A stretch of 64,000 nucleotides of DNA, taken from NCBI GenBank assembly GCA_022760475.1, contig JALEFZ010000020.1, forward strand, positions 186,001 to 250,000, written 5' to 3'. The translations under genes and the position numbers were made by a program. This document shows, one piece after another, positions 1 to 9,253 of this stretch. Every line of letters starts with the position of its first letter. Positions within the stretch are counted from its first letter, which is position 1. Source of the stretch: Bacteroidia bacterium. Its GTDB lineage: Bacteria > Bacteroidota > Bacteroidia > J057. The notes under the pieces were generated by a model. It ran no database searches. It saw only the letters and a list, made by a program, of their open reading frames with translations, and had not been told where the DNA came from.

Positions 1-1542
1 AATTTTATAGGCCCTTGCGCAAATTTCAGTTTTTCTTTCAAATGTGTCTGCTTGTCCTTTTTCATCAAATGCCATCACGACTGCTGCCGCACCATATTTT
101 GCGATGAGCTTGGCTTGTCGGATAAATGCATCCTCACCTTCCTTTAGAGAAATGGAATTGACAATTCCCTTTCCCTGGATACATTTTAGACCAGCTTCGA
201 TCACCTCAAACTTGGATGAATCCAGCATGATAGGTACCCTGGCAATGTCTGGTTCAGCAGCCAATAGGTTTAAGAACTTGATCATAGCGGCCTTGGCATC
301 CAGCATCCCTTCATCCATATTGATGTCGATGATCTGGGCTCCACCTTCCACCTGCTGACGAGCCACTGAAAGGGCTTCTTCATAATTGCCCTCCTTGATC
401 AACCTTGCAAATTTCCTTGAACCAGTAACATTGGTACGCTCACCAACATTCACAAAATTGGTATTCTTCGTGATATTCAAGGCTTCAAGACCCGAAAAAT
501 TGGGAAGGTGGCTTTCATCGGGAATTACCCTTGGGGGAAATTGAGCTGCGACTTCAGCAATTGCTTCGATGTGATCAGGTGTCGAACCACAGCAACCTCC
601 CACGATATTGACCAAACCTTCTTCCAGGAATGGACGAATAAGTTCTGCCATTTGAGCTGGCCCCTGGTCATACTGACCAAATTCATTTGGGAGGCCGGCG
701 TTTGGATAAGCTGAGACAGGTATATGTGCCACCCTGCCCAGGTCTTTGACGTACTGACGAAGCTGCTTGGCTCCCAAGGCACAATTAAGCCCTACTCCAA
801 GGGGATTGGCGTGCTTGATGGAGGTCCAGAAGGCTTCTGTAACCTGCCCGGAAAGTGTTCTACCCGAAGCATCCGTAATGGTTCCTGAAACAATTACTGG
901 TATCTCTTGATCCCTTTCTTCTTCTAATAACTTAATGGCAAACAGGGCAGCTTTGGCATTAAGGGTATCAAAAACCGTTTCTACCAATAGCAAATCCGCT
1001 CCTCCATCCATCAATCCCTTGGCTTGCTCATAGTAGGCATCTTTTAGATCATCGAAGGTTTTTGCCCTATATCCTGGATCGTTGACATCAGGGGACATCG
1101 AAATGGACACATTCGTAGGTCCTAAAGCACCTGCTACATACCTTGGTTTATCAGGATTTGCCAGGGAATACTTTGTTGTTACCTCTTTGGCGATCCTGGC
1201 AGACTGAAAATTCAGCTCATAGGCCAGATCACTCAGTTTATAATCAGCCTGAGCGATGAAGGTTGAACTAAAAGTATTCGTCTCTATAATGTCCGCTCCG
1301 GCATCCAAGTATTGTCCATGAATTTTCTTTATGATATCAGGTCGCGTAATGGAGAGCAGGTCATTGTTGCCCTTTAAGGCAATGGGATGATCTTTGAATC
1401 TTTCCCCTCTGAAGTCTTCCTCACTTAATTTGTACCTCTGAATCATGGTCCCCATAGCACCGTCCAACAGAAGTATCCTTGTTTTTAACAGGCTCCTAAT
1501 TTCCTCTGAAACACTGGCTTGATTGTCGATTGTCGTATTCAT
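1..1542 (-). CDS. metH: Methionine synthase, N-terminal part (homocysteine and pterin domains), cut by window edge
   Basis: The first 514 residues of cobalamin-dependent methionine synthase, which transfers a methyl group from methyl-tetrahydrofolate through B12 to homocysteine in the cytosol. The start is the ATG at 1540-1542. An opening [12 protein letters not shown] and a central [12 protein letters not shown] are typical of the homocysteine-binding barrel. Its zinc ligands are visible as the cysteine of GLNCALG (about residue 253) and the pair in GGCCGSTP (about 317-318). From about residue 365 the pterin-binding domain begins ([14 protein letters not shown]) and continues through [10 protein letters not shown] to the edge. 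Whether the cobalamin and activation domains follow in the same gene or in a separate one, as in some Bacteroidota, cannot be seen. The leader has a possible RNA structure (see findings). Confidence 0.95.
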   Translation of the reverse strand, partial: MNTTIDNQASVSEEIRSLLKTRILLLDGAMGTMIQRYKLSEEDFRGERFKDHPIALKGNNDLLSITRPDIIKKIHGQYLDAGADIIETNTFSSTFIAQADYKLSDLAYELNFQSARIAKEVTTKYSLANPDKPRYVAGALGPTNVSISMSPDVNDPGYRAKTFDDLKDAYYEQAKGLMDGGADLLLVETVFDTLNAKAALFAIKLLEEERDQEIPVIVSGTITDASGRTLSGQVTEAFWTSIKHANPLGVGLNCALGAKQLRQYVKDLGRVAHIPVSAYPNAGLPNEFGQYDQGPAQMAELIRPFLEEGLVNIVGGCCGSTPDHIEAIAEVAAQFPPRVIPDESHLPNFSGLEALNITKNTNFVNVGERTNVTGSRKFARLIKEGNYEEALSVARQQVEGGAQIIDINMDEGMLDAKAAMIKFLNLLAAEPDIARVPIMLDSSKFEVIEAGLKCIQGKGIVNSISLKEGEDAFIRQAKLIAKYGAAAVVMAFDEKGQADTFERKTEICARAYKI

Positions 1543-1697
1543 GAACTTGCCTAGATTCAAAAACTCAGGCCTCAAGGCCTTTAAATGATGATGATTTCCT
1601 CGGTAAAGGTAATTATTGCTACAAATAAAGAATACTAAGAGCCAAATAATGTTTCAATTGTGACATACTGCATGTAGGAATCTGCGTGATTCTTACT

Positions 1698-1723
1698 AAA
1701 AAAGGGGAAGCTAATGCTCCCCC
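1698..1723 (-). terminator. Intrinsic terminator after the SPFH gene
   Basis: On the minus strand an 8-bp GC-rich stem (one G-U pair) with loop ATTA is followed by six T. It lies about 30 bp beyond the stop codon of the SPFH gene and separates it from metH. Confidence 0.8.
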
Positions 1724-1752
1724 CTTAGTCATGGTACGTGTGTAGGCTGAAT

Positions 1753-2898
1753 CTATTTCTTTTTCTTCTGCATTTCCTTTAGCATCTGCATCAGAAGGAC
1801 GGTATTGGGACTGGCCCCGTCTTTGCCTTGTCCTCCACTGATCATAATCTCAGGAACTTTTGCATCTTTCAATTCTTTGGCCACGCCAACTGCAGTTTTG
1901 TACTCCCACTGTGCCTTTTCCTGAGGAGTAAGACCCGCAGACACCAGGCGCTGGTTTTCATAAAATTTCGCATCGGCTTCGATTTTCTTTTGTCTGGCCT
2001 TCAGCTCCGCTGTTGCCACCTCAACCGCAGCTGCGATGCTATCTTTTCTGGCATCCGCCACCGCACGGGCAAGTTCAACTGCCTTGGTTGCATTTACCTC
2101 TGCTACCTGACGGCGCCCTTCTGCTTCTGCCTGGAGGGCACGCTGCTCAGCCTTCTTTGCATCTGCAATCGCTGTCTGAACGTCCAGTTCCGCTTTCATT
2201 TGAAGCTGAAGTTGATCTTCAATTGCGTTGTCATAGTTGATGTTGTCAATGGTCAGCTTGTAGAGGCGAATTCCAAATTCTTCCACTGGAGAATCTCCTG
2301 CCCTTGAAAAAACCCCGCTAGAGTCCTGGCGAATTCTTGTTACCTGTATGGTTACCTCCTTGCCAGAAAGAGGATCAATTTTTTTCTCAGGCTGGGTATA
2401 TGTCAAAAAGGTTCCATTTTCAGCCTGATCTTCGATGTAAACCAGCAGGTCGTTCCTTTTTTCAGAAGATGACTCTTTGGAGGACATCAAAGGACCGGTG
2501 GTATACACAGCCTTGTCCACCACGTTTCCGATCAAGGATCTTTTCAAAACCTCCTCGGTAGGATATGAGGCATGGATTTTCTTCATCATGACCTCGTCCT
2601 CAGGCAATTTATAACGGAACGAGCCTACAATAGTAGCCCTACCTCCATCATTGAAGCGAATTCGCTTTTCAAACTCATAGTCTCCTTCCTTGTCATAGTT
2701 GGTGGATTTACCAAACCACTGCCCTTTGATACCGGGAGCCAGATAAACGGAAACCTCACCAGTAGGATACTGCATGACAAGGGTTTTACCACTGTCATTC
2801 CTTTCCAAAACACGGAAAGATATTAATGGAAGGACAGTTAGAATAACCAATATAACAATCCCTCCGATGGTGATTTTTTCTTTAAGAAATTTAAACAT
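1753..2898 (-). CDS. SPFH/band-7 domain membrane protein
   Basis: A 381-residue protein with one N-terminal membrane segment (about residues 10-28, rich in I, V and L) followed by an SPFH/band-7 (prohibitin/stomatin-type) domain and then a long Ala/Glu/Lys-rich coiled coil (about 225-310) with repeats such as KKAEQRALQAEAEGRR. The C-terminus has a Gly-rich stretch (ISGGQGKDG) and ends in four lysines. Members of this superfamily form large membrane-bound oligomers that organise microdomains or regulate proteases; the exact substrate here is unknown. It is a single gene with its own terminator, next to metH, and no NfeD or HflK/HflC partner is visible. SPFH membership is clear; any specific role is not. 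Confidence 0.85.
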   Translation of the reverse strand: MFKFLKEKITIGGIVILVILTVLPLISFRVLERNDSGKTLVMQYPTGEVSVYLAPGIKGQWFGKSTNYDKEGDYEFEKRIRFNDGGRATIVGSFRYKLPEDEVMMKKIHASYPTEEVLKRSLIGNVVDKAVYTTGPLMSSKESSSEKRNDLLVYIEDQAENGTFLTYTQPEKKIDPLSGKEVTIQVTRIRQDSSGVFSRAGDSPVEEFGIRLYKLTIDNINYDNAIEDQLQLQMKAELDVQTAIADAKKAEQRALQAEAEGRRQVAEVNATKAVELARAVADARKDSIAAAVEVATAELKARQKKIEADAKFYENQRLVSAGLTPQEKAQWEYKTAVGVAKELKDAKVPEIMISGGQGKDGASPNTVLLMQMLKEMQKKKK

Positions 2899-3041
2899 GT
2901 GCGCGTATAATTAATTGGGAGTTTACAAGTTTATACTTGGTTTACTCAGTGCCCGATTTCGTAATATTTTTATCAAAGATTAATGAAAGTACGAATGGGT
3001 TGGAAAGTAATCCATTATTTTCTCCTCCATAGAACAGACGA

Positions 3042-4790
3042 TTATTTCTTCATATTTTCATCTGTAGCTTCGGGCAATTCACTTAGATCCATTACCATAA
3101 AACCATCCAGGGCATCGTTAAAGTTTGGATCAACATTAAATGCAATGATTCTGGCATTTTGGCGAATATACTTTTTAAGCAGAACGGGCAACTTTATGTG
3201 AGAAGGTTCAATGTCTTCGATGATCTTATCCAGATTTTTCAGGTTATCCCCTACCCCATCTAGCAGGTCATTAAAATCGATCCTTCTGATATCAGGCTTG
3301 TATTCCTTTCTGGGTTGCACATACTTTGCAAGATCATGATCGAAAAAGAAACGCTCGACCATGGATACCATCAGGCTTTTTGACACTTCAGTGTAGTCAT
3401 TGGAAATACTTACCGGCCCAATGAGATATTTGTATTGAGCTTGTCCCTTTAGAAAGGTGTAGATCCCTTTCCAGAGAAGGAATAGGGAAAGCCTCTTTTT
3501 CTGATATTCCTGTATGATAAATGACCTACCCAACTCTACAGAAGCCTCTAGGATCGGCAGGATACCTTCTTGAATATTGAACAAAGAGGCAGTATAAAAT
3601 CCAATAATGCCATATCGCTTGACGATCAGATCTCCTTGTCCCATGCGGTAAGCACCAGCGATTTGCTGGGCTTCCCTGTCCCACATAAACAGGTGCAGGT
3701 AATGCAAGTCGTATTCATCAAGGTCTTTGGCTTGACCAGTACCTTCACCTGCCTCGCGGAAAGTGATTTCTCTCAGCCTACCTATTTCCTCCAGGACATT
3801 CGGGATATAGCTGGCATTAGCGCAATAAATGTCAAATTCTGCCTGGGAGCACAACTTATGCTCTTCTCCAAGCCCTTCTAGATCTTTTAGAATAAGGGCA
3901 CGATCTACAGGATCAATCACAGGCTGTCCCTTTACGTTGGGTTTGCGGTCATTGTCCCTGAAAAATTTATTGACTTCCAAATCTGAACCCAGCGTGTATG
4001 TCCTTGCCCTGAGGTATCTTCCAAGTCTGTCTTCCCCATCAATGGCTCTGATTTCTCTGGGGAGGATAGGAGACCCTACCCTGACTTTTACCTTTGATTG
4101 CCTCATTTTCAGGGTTTCTTTGGCCACCCTGACTGTTTTGAAGAGTGGGTGGATCATACCCATGAGGTGAAACAGTGGGCTATTGGCTCCTGAAAAGTAT
4201 ATGGGGATCACAGGTACATCTGCTAGTTGGATCAACTTGATCGCAGGAATTTGCCACTCTCGGTCGGAGACAGTCCTCGATTTTGGTTGGAAAGTGGACA
4301 CTTCTCCAGCAGGGAAGATCCCAAGGGGATGGCCTTCCTTCAGGTGCTCGACTGCCCGCTTAAGGCTACCGACATTGTTTGCGTTTCCACTATCTTCGAA
4401 TGGGTTTACCGTAATGAGATAGTCCTTGATGGGGTCTACCTTTTCCAACATCAAGTTGGCCATTACTTTGAAATCTTCTCGTTCTCTTGCCAGCCAATTG
4501 AGGAGCAGGATGGCATCCCAGGCACCGAATGGGTGGTTCGAGACTGTGATAAAGGCGCCTTCTTTAGGAATCTTCTTTAAGCCATTCCCTTCCCATTCTA
4601 CCTCTATCTCCATCCTTTCCATAAATGCCTGGACAAAATCAAGCCCGTGTAGTTCAATCAATTCCTGGTAAATCCTATTTATTCGGACCAAACCTGTCAG
4701 GTGCATCAAGGGTCCTGCGACACCTGCCAGCCCAAACTTCTCTAGTTGGGTAGCCCTTGTAAACTGTGATTTGCTGATTAACTCTTTCAT
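3042..4790 (-). CDS. OlsF-like bifunctional aminolipid acyltransferase
   Basis: A 582-residue fusion. The N-terminal half is a PlsC-type O-acyltransferase with the catalytic motif NHPFGAWD (His86, Asp92) and the second motif FPAGE (159-163). The C-terminal half (about 320-570) resembles OlsB-type N-acyltransferases of the GNAT fold, for example IAGAYRMGQG and EYDLHYLHLF. In the OlsF family the C-terminal domain acylates the amino group of ornithine or a related amino acid and the N-terminal domain adds the second acyl chain, giving phosphorus-free aminolipids. Bacteroidota make ornithine, glycine and lysine lipids this way, so the amino acid substrate here is open. The start is the ATG at 4788-4790. 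It is a monocistronic gene, divergent from gyrB. Confidence 0.85.
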   Translation of the reverse strand: MKELISKSQFTRATQLEKFGLAGVAGPLMHLTGLVRINRIYQELIELHGLDFVQAFMERMEIEVEWEGNGLKKIPKEGAFITVSNHPFGAWDAILLLNWLAREREDFKVMANLMLEKVDPIKDYLITVNPFEDSGNANNVGSLKRAVEHLKEGHPLGIFPAGEVSTFQPKSRTVSDREWQIPAIKLIQLADVPVIPIYFSGANSPLFHLMGMIHPLFKTVRVAKETLKMRQSKVKVRVGSPILPREIRAIDGEDRLGRYLRARTYTLGSDLEVNKFFRDNDRKPNVKGQPVIDPVDRALILKDLEGLGEEHKLCSQAEFDIYCANASYIPNVLEEIGRLREITFREAGEGTGQAKDLDEYDLHYLHLFMWDREAQQIAGAYRMGQGDLIVKRYGIIGFYTASLFNIQEGILPILEASVELGRSFIIQEYQKKRLSLFLLWKGIYTFLKGQAQYKYLIGPVSISNDYTEVSKSLMVSMVERFFFDHDLAKYVQPRKEYKPDIRRIDFNDLLDGVGDNLKNLDKIIEDIEPSHIKLPVLLKKYIRQNARIIAFNVDPNFNDALDGFMVMDLSELPEATDENMKK

Positions 4791-5093
4791 GAAAAATGGA
4801 TGCTATGCAAGGGGGGATTTGAGATGCTTGAGTGCAAGGATCTTTCTCCACCTGCTCTTTGAAAAAATCTTTGGACACCAATATGGAAAAAAGTTGAAAA
4901 AGGGGGAAAAATCTTTGCTGAAAACCCAAATGATTTTTCTCAAAAATTGAACTCAAACGAAAAAGTTTCTAAGCCTTCAATTACAGGCTTTTATCCACTG
5001 TTTTTGTGGATAAACAGTATGAAAAATGCCTATTTTTTGTTAAATTTAAGGGTTTAGACGATACAATTTTTACTTCAAAGTAAACATTTGGTA
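4791..5093. other. Intergenic region between the acyltransferase gene and gyrB
   Basis: A 303-bp AT-rich divergent spacer. It holds the DnaA-box-like inverted repeat at 4990-5014 and, by position, the promoters of both neighbouring genes. No further gene or RNA was recognised. Confidence 0.6.
4990..5014. promoter_or_regulatory. Inverted pair of DnaA-box-like sequences upstream of gyrB
   Basis: TTTATCCAC (4990-4998) and GTGGATAAA (5006-5014) form a perfect inverted repeat around a 7-nt spacer. The right copy read on the minus strand (5013 to 5005) is TTATCCACA, the classic DnaA box; the left copy differs only in the last base. It sits about 80 bp before the gyrB ATG. It may be a DnaA-controlled gyrB promoter or part of a replication origin; no T-run follows, so a terminator is unlikely. 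Confidence 0.55.
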
Positions 5094-7091
5094 ATGAGCG
5101 ATTTGGAGAATAAAAAACAAGAATATTCCGCCAGTAATATTCAGGTCCTGGAAGGGATAGAGCACGTAAGAAAACGCCCTGCCATGTACATCGGCGACAT
5201 TGGCGAAAGAGGGCTGCACCACCTTGTGTATGAGGTGGTGGACAACTCTATCGATGAGGCCATGGCGGGATATGCTAAAAATATTACGGTAAAGATTCTT
5301 CCCGGAAATGGCATATCTGTTAAGGATGATGGCCGAGGCATTCCGGTGGGTATACATAAAAAAGAAGGTTTATCCGCACTTGAGCTTGTTATGACCCGAT
5401 TGGGTGCAGGGGGTAAGTTCGATAAAAGTACGTACAAGGTTTCCGGTGGCCTTCATGGTGTCGGGGTTTCTTGTGTGAATGCACTTTCCAGCGATTGTGA
5501 GGTAAAGGTATACCGCGAAGGAAATGTTCACCTTCAAAAGTACAAAGAAGGAAAGGCGCTTGGCCCAGTAGAAGTTATAGGGAAAACTGAGATAAGAGGT
5601 ACAGAAACCTTCTTTCAGCCGGATTCAACAATTTTCAATGCGACAGTCTTCAAGTTTGAGACTTTGGCTGCGAGATTACGAGAATTGGCTTACCTGAACC
5701 GAGGGGTAAGGATTATCCTTTCTGACGAAAGAGAAGAACTTACCGAAGAGGATAAGAAAAGGCCAGAAAACGAAGGCTATCAGTACCTGACTAAGGAGTT
5801 TTACTCAGAAGGTGGTCTGAAGGAATTTGTGATGTACCTGGATAGGGGAAGGGAGGCGCTTACGCCAGAACCAATCTACTTCGAAGGGATTGATGCTGCA
5901 CAAACTACTCCTGTAGAAGTAGCGATCCAGTACAACAGGTCATATAGTGAGAATATTCATTCTTACGTAAACAACATCAATACCCACGAGGGAGGAACCC
6001 ACGTTTCAGGTTTCAAAAGTGCCTTGACCAGGGTTTTGAAAAGTTACCTGGACCAGGAAGATAAGTGGAAAAACAGGCTCAAGAAGCTGAAAATTGACAA
6101 CATTTCTGGAGACGACTTCCGTGAAGGGCTCACCTGTATTATTTCGGTGAAGGTAGCCGAGCCTCAGTTTGAAGGCCAGACCAAAACCAAACTGGGCAAC
6201 AGTGATGTTGCAGGGATTGTACAGAGCATTGTAAACAAGAGGCTTTCCGATTACCTCGAGGAGAACCCCAAAGTAGCCGATTACATCATCTCAAAGGTAG
6301 TACAAGCTGCTGAGGCCAGGTTGGCAGCCAAGAAGGCTAGAGAGGCCGTACAGCGTCGTTCCAGCTCCATTGGAGGAGGTTTGCCGGGTAAGCTGGCAGC
6401 CTGTTCGTCCAGGAATCCGGAAGAATGTGAAATCTACCTGGTGGAGGGAGACTCTGCAGGTGGTTCTGCCAAGCAGGCAAGGGATCGTAAATATCAGGCC
6501 ATTCTGCCACTAAGGGGTAAAATCCTTAACGTGGAGAAGGCGCATCCCTCAAGGATTTATATGAATGAGGAGATCAAGAACATCATTCTTGCCCTTGGGA
6601 TATCAGGTCTGGGAGAAGGCGAAGAACTCAACCTTGATAAGCTGCGCTATCACAAGATAATCATCATGACGGATGCAGATATTGACGGTTCTCACATTCG
6701 AACCCTGCTTCTGACACTCTTTTATAGGCACTTTCTTCCCCTAATTGAGATGGGGTATGTGTACATCGCCTTGCCTCCCTTGTATCAGGTAAAGATGGGC
6801 AAGAAATTCAGATATGCCTGGAGTGAAACAGAGCGTAAAGAAGCCATTGAAGAATTGGCAGGTGGTGATGAAAACCGAGTTACGATTCAACGATATAAGG
6901 GTCTGGGAGAAATGAACCCTGACCAGTTGTGGGATACAACGATGGATATCGAAAAGCGAACCTTGCAACTGGTTACGATCGACTCAGCCGCGGACGCTGA
7001 CAACCTCTTCTCCACTTTGATGGGAGATGAAGTAGCTCCACGAAGGGAGTTTATCGAAGCCAATGCGAAATACGCCAACATTGACATTTAA
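5094..7091 (+). CDS. gyrB: DNA gyrase subunit B
   Basis: A 665-residue type IIA topoisomerase ATPase subunit that, with GyrA, introduces negative supercoils. The ATG at 5094 is preferred over a TTG two codons upstream. The GHKL ATPase domain shows VVDNSIDEA, DGRGIP (about residue 79) and GLHGVGVSCVNALS (about 118). The TOPRIM domain has EGDSAGGSA (about 450) and MTDADIDGSH (about 524), which carry the metal-binding acidic residues. The end has QRYKGLGEMNPDQLW, typical of GyrB. The length suits the short GyrB form lacking the long insertion of E. coli GyrB. It could in principle be ParE, but LPGKLAACSSRNPEECE and the overall match favour GyrB. It has its own terminator. Confidence 0.95.
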   Translation: MSDLENKKQEYSASNIQVLEGIEHVRKRPAMYIGDIGERGLHHLVYEVVDNSIDEAMAGYAKNITVKILPGNGISVKDDGRGIPVGIHKKEGLSALELVMTRLGAGGKFDKSTYKVSGGLHGVGVSCVNALSSDCEVKVYREGNVHLQKYKEGKALGPVEVIGKTEIRGTETFFQPDSTIFNATVFKFETLAARLRELAYLNRGVRIILSDEREELTEEDKKRPENEGYQYLTKEFYSEGGLKEFVMYLDRGREALTPEPIYFEGIDAAQTTPVEVAIQYNRSYSENIHSYVNNINTHEGGTHVSGFKSALTRVLKSYLDQEDKWKNRLKKLKIDNISGDDFREGLTCIISVKVAEPQFEGQTKTKLGNSDVAGIVQSIVNKRLSDYLEENPKVADYIISKVVQAAEARLAAKKAREAVQRRSSSIGGGLPGKLAACSSRNPEECEIYLVEGDSAGGSAKQARDRKYQAILPLRGKILNVEKAHPSRIYMNEEIKNIILALGISGLGEGEELNLDKLRYHKIIIMTDADIDGSHIRTLLLTLFYRHFLPLIEMGYVYIALPPLYQVKMGKKFRYAWSETERKEAIEELAGGDENRVTIQRYKGLGEMNPDQLWDTTMDIEKRTLQLVTIDSAADADNLFSTLMGDEVAPRREFIEANAKYANIDI

Positions 7092-7107
7092 ACAATCATT
7101 CATAAAC

Positions 7108-7138
7108 AAGCCCATCTTCTCTACAAGATGGGCTTTTT
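7108..7138 (+). terminator. Terminator after gyrB
   Basis: An 11-bp perfect stem (AAGCCCATCTT and its complement) with a 6-nt loop is followed by a T-run, 17 bp after the gyrB stop codon. Confidence 0.9.
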
Positions 7139-7161
7139 CATTTTATACTAACTACACTCAT

Positions 7162-7941
7162 ATGCCAGCCCTTTTATTTGAAATCAAAGACTCAATTGCC
7201 ACCATCACCCTCAACCGCCCCGATGCTTTTAATAGCTTGAACGAGGAAATGGGGCGCGCATTTATTCAGGCCTTGAATACCTGCACCACAGATGATAGCA
7301 TACGCGTCATTGTCATCACCGGAAGTGGCAAAGCCTTTTGTGCCGGGCAAGACCTCAAAGAGGTTACCAATCCTGAAACACACCCAGGTTTTGAAAAATT
7401 GCTCAAGGATCGCTATCACCCTATAATTGATAAGATAAGGAAGACCGAAAAGCCTTTTATCGCCGCTGTAAATGGCGTTGCTGCTGGTGCTGGGGCAAAC
7501 ATTGCCCTTGCATGTGATTTGACCCTGGCAAGCGAAAAAGCAAGCTTTATTCAGGCATTTTCAGCCATTGGACTTATTCCTGACAGTGGAGGTACATTTT
7601 TTCTTCCCAGGATACTCGGCCTACAAAAGGCTACTGCCCTTGCCATGCTGGGTGACAAGGTCAAAGCTAGCGAAGCGGAATCTTTGGGTATGATATACAA
7701 AAGTGTTCCAGTCGAAAATTTCGAGGAAGAGGTAATCAACTTGGCGAATAGGCTAGCCACCATGCCCACCAAAGGTCTTGGCCTTACCAAGAAAGCATTC
7801 AATGCCTCTCTTGGAAATGACTTTGATGCTCAGATGACATTGGAAACACGCCTTCAGATTGAAGCCAGTGAAACTGAGGATTATGCGGAAGGAGTGGCTG
7901 CATTTGTTGAAAAAAGGAAGCCACAGTTCAAAGGAAAATAA
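7162..7941 (+). CDS. Enoyl-CoA hydratase/isomerase (crotonase family, PaaG-like)
   Basis: A 260-residue crotonase-fold enzyme acting on acyl-CoA thioesters. The ATG at 7162 was chosen because the gyrB terminator lies inside any longer reading. The oxyanion-hole segments are visible as GSGKAFCAGQDLKEV (about residues 55-70) and NGVAAGAGANIALACD (about 105-120). The segment GLIPDSGGTFFLPRILG carries the Asp-Ser-Gly pattern typical of PaaG (epoxyphenylacetyl-CoA isomerase), rather than the Glu of classical enoyl-CoA hydratases, so an isomerase or hydratase of a phenylacetate-like or fatty-acid route is possible. No other paa gene is present in the window. It converges on an acyl-CoA dehydrogenase gene. 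Confidence 0.85.
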   Translation: MPALLFEIKDSIATITLNRPDAFNSLNEEMGRAFIQALNTCTTDDSIRVIVITGSGKAFCAGQDLKEVTNPETHPGFEKLLKDRYHPIIDKIRKTEKPFIAAVNGVAAGAGANIALACDLTLASEKASFIQAFSAIGLIPDSGGTFFLPRILGLQKATALAMLGDKVKASEAESLGMIYKSVPVENFEEEVINLANRLATMPTKGLGLTKKAFNASLGNDFDAQMTLETRLQIEASETEDYAEGVAAFVEKRKPQFKGK

Positions 7942-7969
7942 AAAAGGGCCATCTCCGAAGAGAAAGCCC
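7940..7969 (-). terminator. Terminator after acyl-CoA dehydrogenase gene, with UUCG tetraloop
   Basis: On the minus strand the stem GGGC...TCTC closes a TTCG tetraloop, returns through GAGA...GCCC and runs into six T. It lies about 20 bp after the dehydrogenase stop codon and touches the stop of the convergent gene. Confidence 0.75.
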
Positions 7970-7990
7970 CTGGTCTCGGGTTAAAAATCT

Positions 7991-9145
7991 TTATGCCTTA
8001 ACTCCCATCCTCTGGAGGTTTCTGGCAATTACCATCTTTTGTATTTCAGAGGTTCCTTCGTAGATCTCCGTAATCTTGGCGTCGCGAAGGAATCTTTCTA
8101 CATGATACTCTTTAACATAGCCATTTCCACCATGAATCTGAATGGCCTGATCTGCACAGAACATAGCAGTCTTGGAAGCGTACAACTTCGCCATAGCAGC
8201 AGAGTTTCCGTATGGCATGCCATTGTCTTTCTCAAAGGCAGCCTTCAAACATAGCAACCTCGCCGCATCAACTTCGGTAGCCATCTCGGCCAGTTTGAAC
8301 TGGATTGCCTGGTGGTTGATGATCTCCGTTCCGAAAGACTTCCGGATTTTAGCGTATTCTGTAGCCACTTCCAGGGAACCTGAAGCGATACCAAGTGCCT
8401 GAGATGCAATACCAATTCTTCCTCCATCCAGGGTCTTCATGGCAAATTTGAATCCAAATCCGTCTTCTCCTACCCTGTTTTCTTTAGGTACAATTACCTC
8501 ATTGAAGTTAAGAGAATGGGTATCAGATCCACGAATTCCCAATTTATCTTCCTTGGGACCGATTTCAAACCCAGGGGTACCTCGCTCTACGATGAGACAA
8601 TTAATCCCTTTATGTCTTTTGTCTGCATCGGTCTGGGCAACTACCAAATAAAGTCCCGCACGTCCTCCGTTTGTAATCCAGTTTTTGGTACCATTCAGGA
8701 CATAGTGGTCTCCCATGTCAATAGCAGTAGTTTTTTGTTGGGTAGCATCGCTACCAGCCTCAGGCTCTGACAGGCAAAAGGCTCCAAGGTATTCACCTGA
8801 AGTCAATGCAGGCAGGTATTTGCGTTTTTGCTCTTCGTTTCCAAAGGTTTCAAGTCCCCAACAAACAAGGGAGTTGTTTACAGAAACCATCACTGAAGCA
8901 GATGCATCCCATTTGGAAAGCTCTTCCATTACCAAAACATAGGATACCGTATCCATTCCACCTCCACCGTACTCAGGGTCAACCATCATTCCAAGGAAGC
9001 CCATTTCACCCATTCTTTTCACCAGATCCTCTGGAAAAGTCTGGCTTGCATCTCTTTCAATAACTCCGGGTTTAAGCTCCTTTTCCGCAAAATCTCTAGC
9101 CATCTGCTGGATCATGCGGTGCTCTTCAGTTAGTTGAAAATTCAT
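7991..9145 (-). CDS. Acyl-CoA dehydrogenase (short-chain/butyryl-CoA type)
   Basis: A 384-residue FAD-dependent acyl-CoA dehydrogenase that introduces the alpha-beta double bond of acyl-CoA and passes electrons to ETF. The start is ATG at 9143-9145. Family signatures are the FAD/substrate segment GAFCLSEPEAGSDA, the WITNGGRAGLYLV segment, and near the end QIHGGNGYVKEYHVERFLRD and EIYEGTSEIQ, whose glutamate is the catalytic base in butyryl-CoA dehydrogenase-like members. A branched-chain substrate (isovaleryl or 2-methylbutyryl) cannot be excluded. A perfect 9-bp-arm palindrome of TetR-operator type lies 108 bp upstream and may control it. Confidence 0.92.
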   Translation of the reverse strand: MNFQLTEEHRMIQQMARDFAEKELKPGVIERDASQTFPEDLVKRMGEMGFLGMMVDPEYGGGGMDTVSYVLVMEELSKWDASASVMVSVNNSLVCWGLETFGNEEQKRKYLPALTSGEYLGAFCLSEPEAGSDATQQKTTAIDMGDHYVLNGTKNWITNGGRAGLYLVVAQTDADKRHKGINCLIVERGTPGFEIGPKEDKLGIRGSDTHSLNFNEVIVPKENRVGEDGFGFKFAMKTLDGGRIGIASQALGIASGSLEVATEYAKIRKSFGTEIINHQAIQFKLAEMATEVDAARLLCLKAAFEKDNGMPYGNSAAMAKLYASKTAMFCADQAIQIHGGNGYVKEYHVERFLRDAKITEIYEGTSEIQKMVIARNLQRMGVKA

Positions 9146-9253
9146 TTTATTATTTAGCTATTTGATTGATCGGTTGAAAGGGCTTTTCACCAAAAGGGAA
9201 TACACCACGAAAATACTTAATCGCAGCTAATTTAACACAAAAAATCGGAAAAA

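Noticed and set aside
4675-4956. A 93-codon minus-strand frame crossing the start of the acyltransferase gene.
   Set aside because: It is out of frame with the well-supported acyltransferase and shows no family features; a shadow frame.
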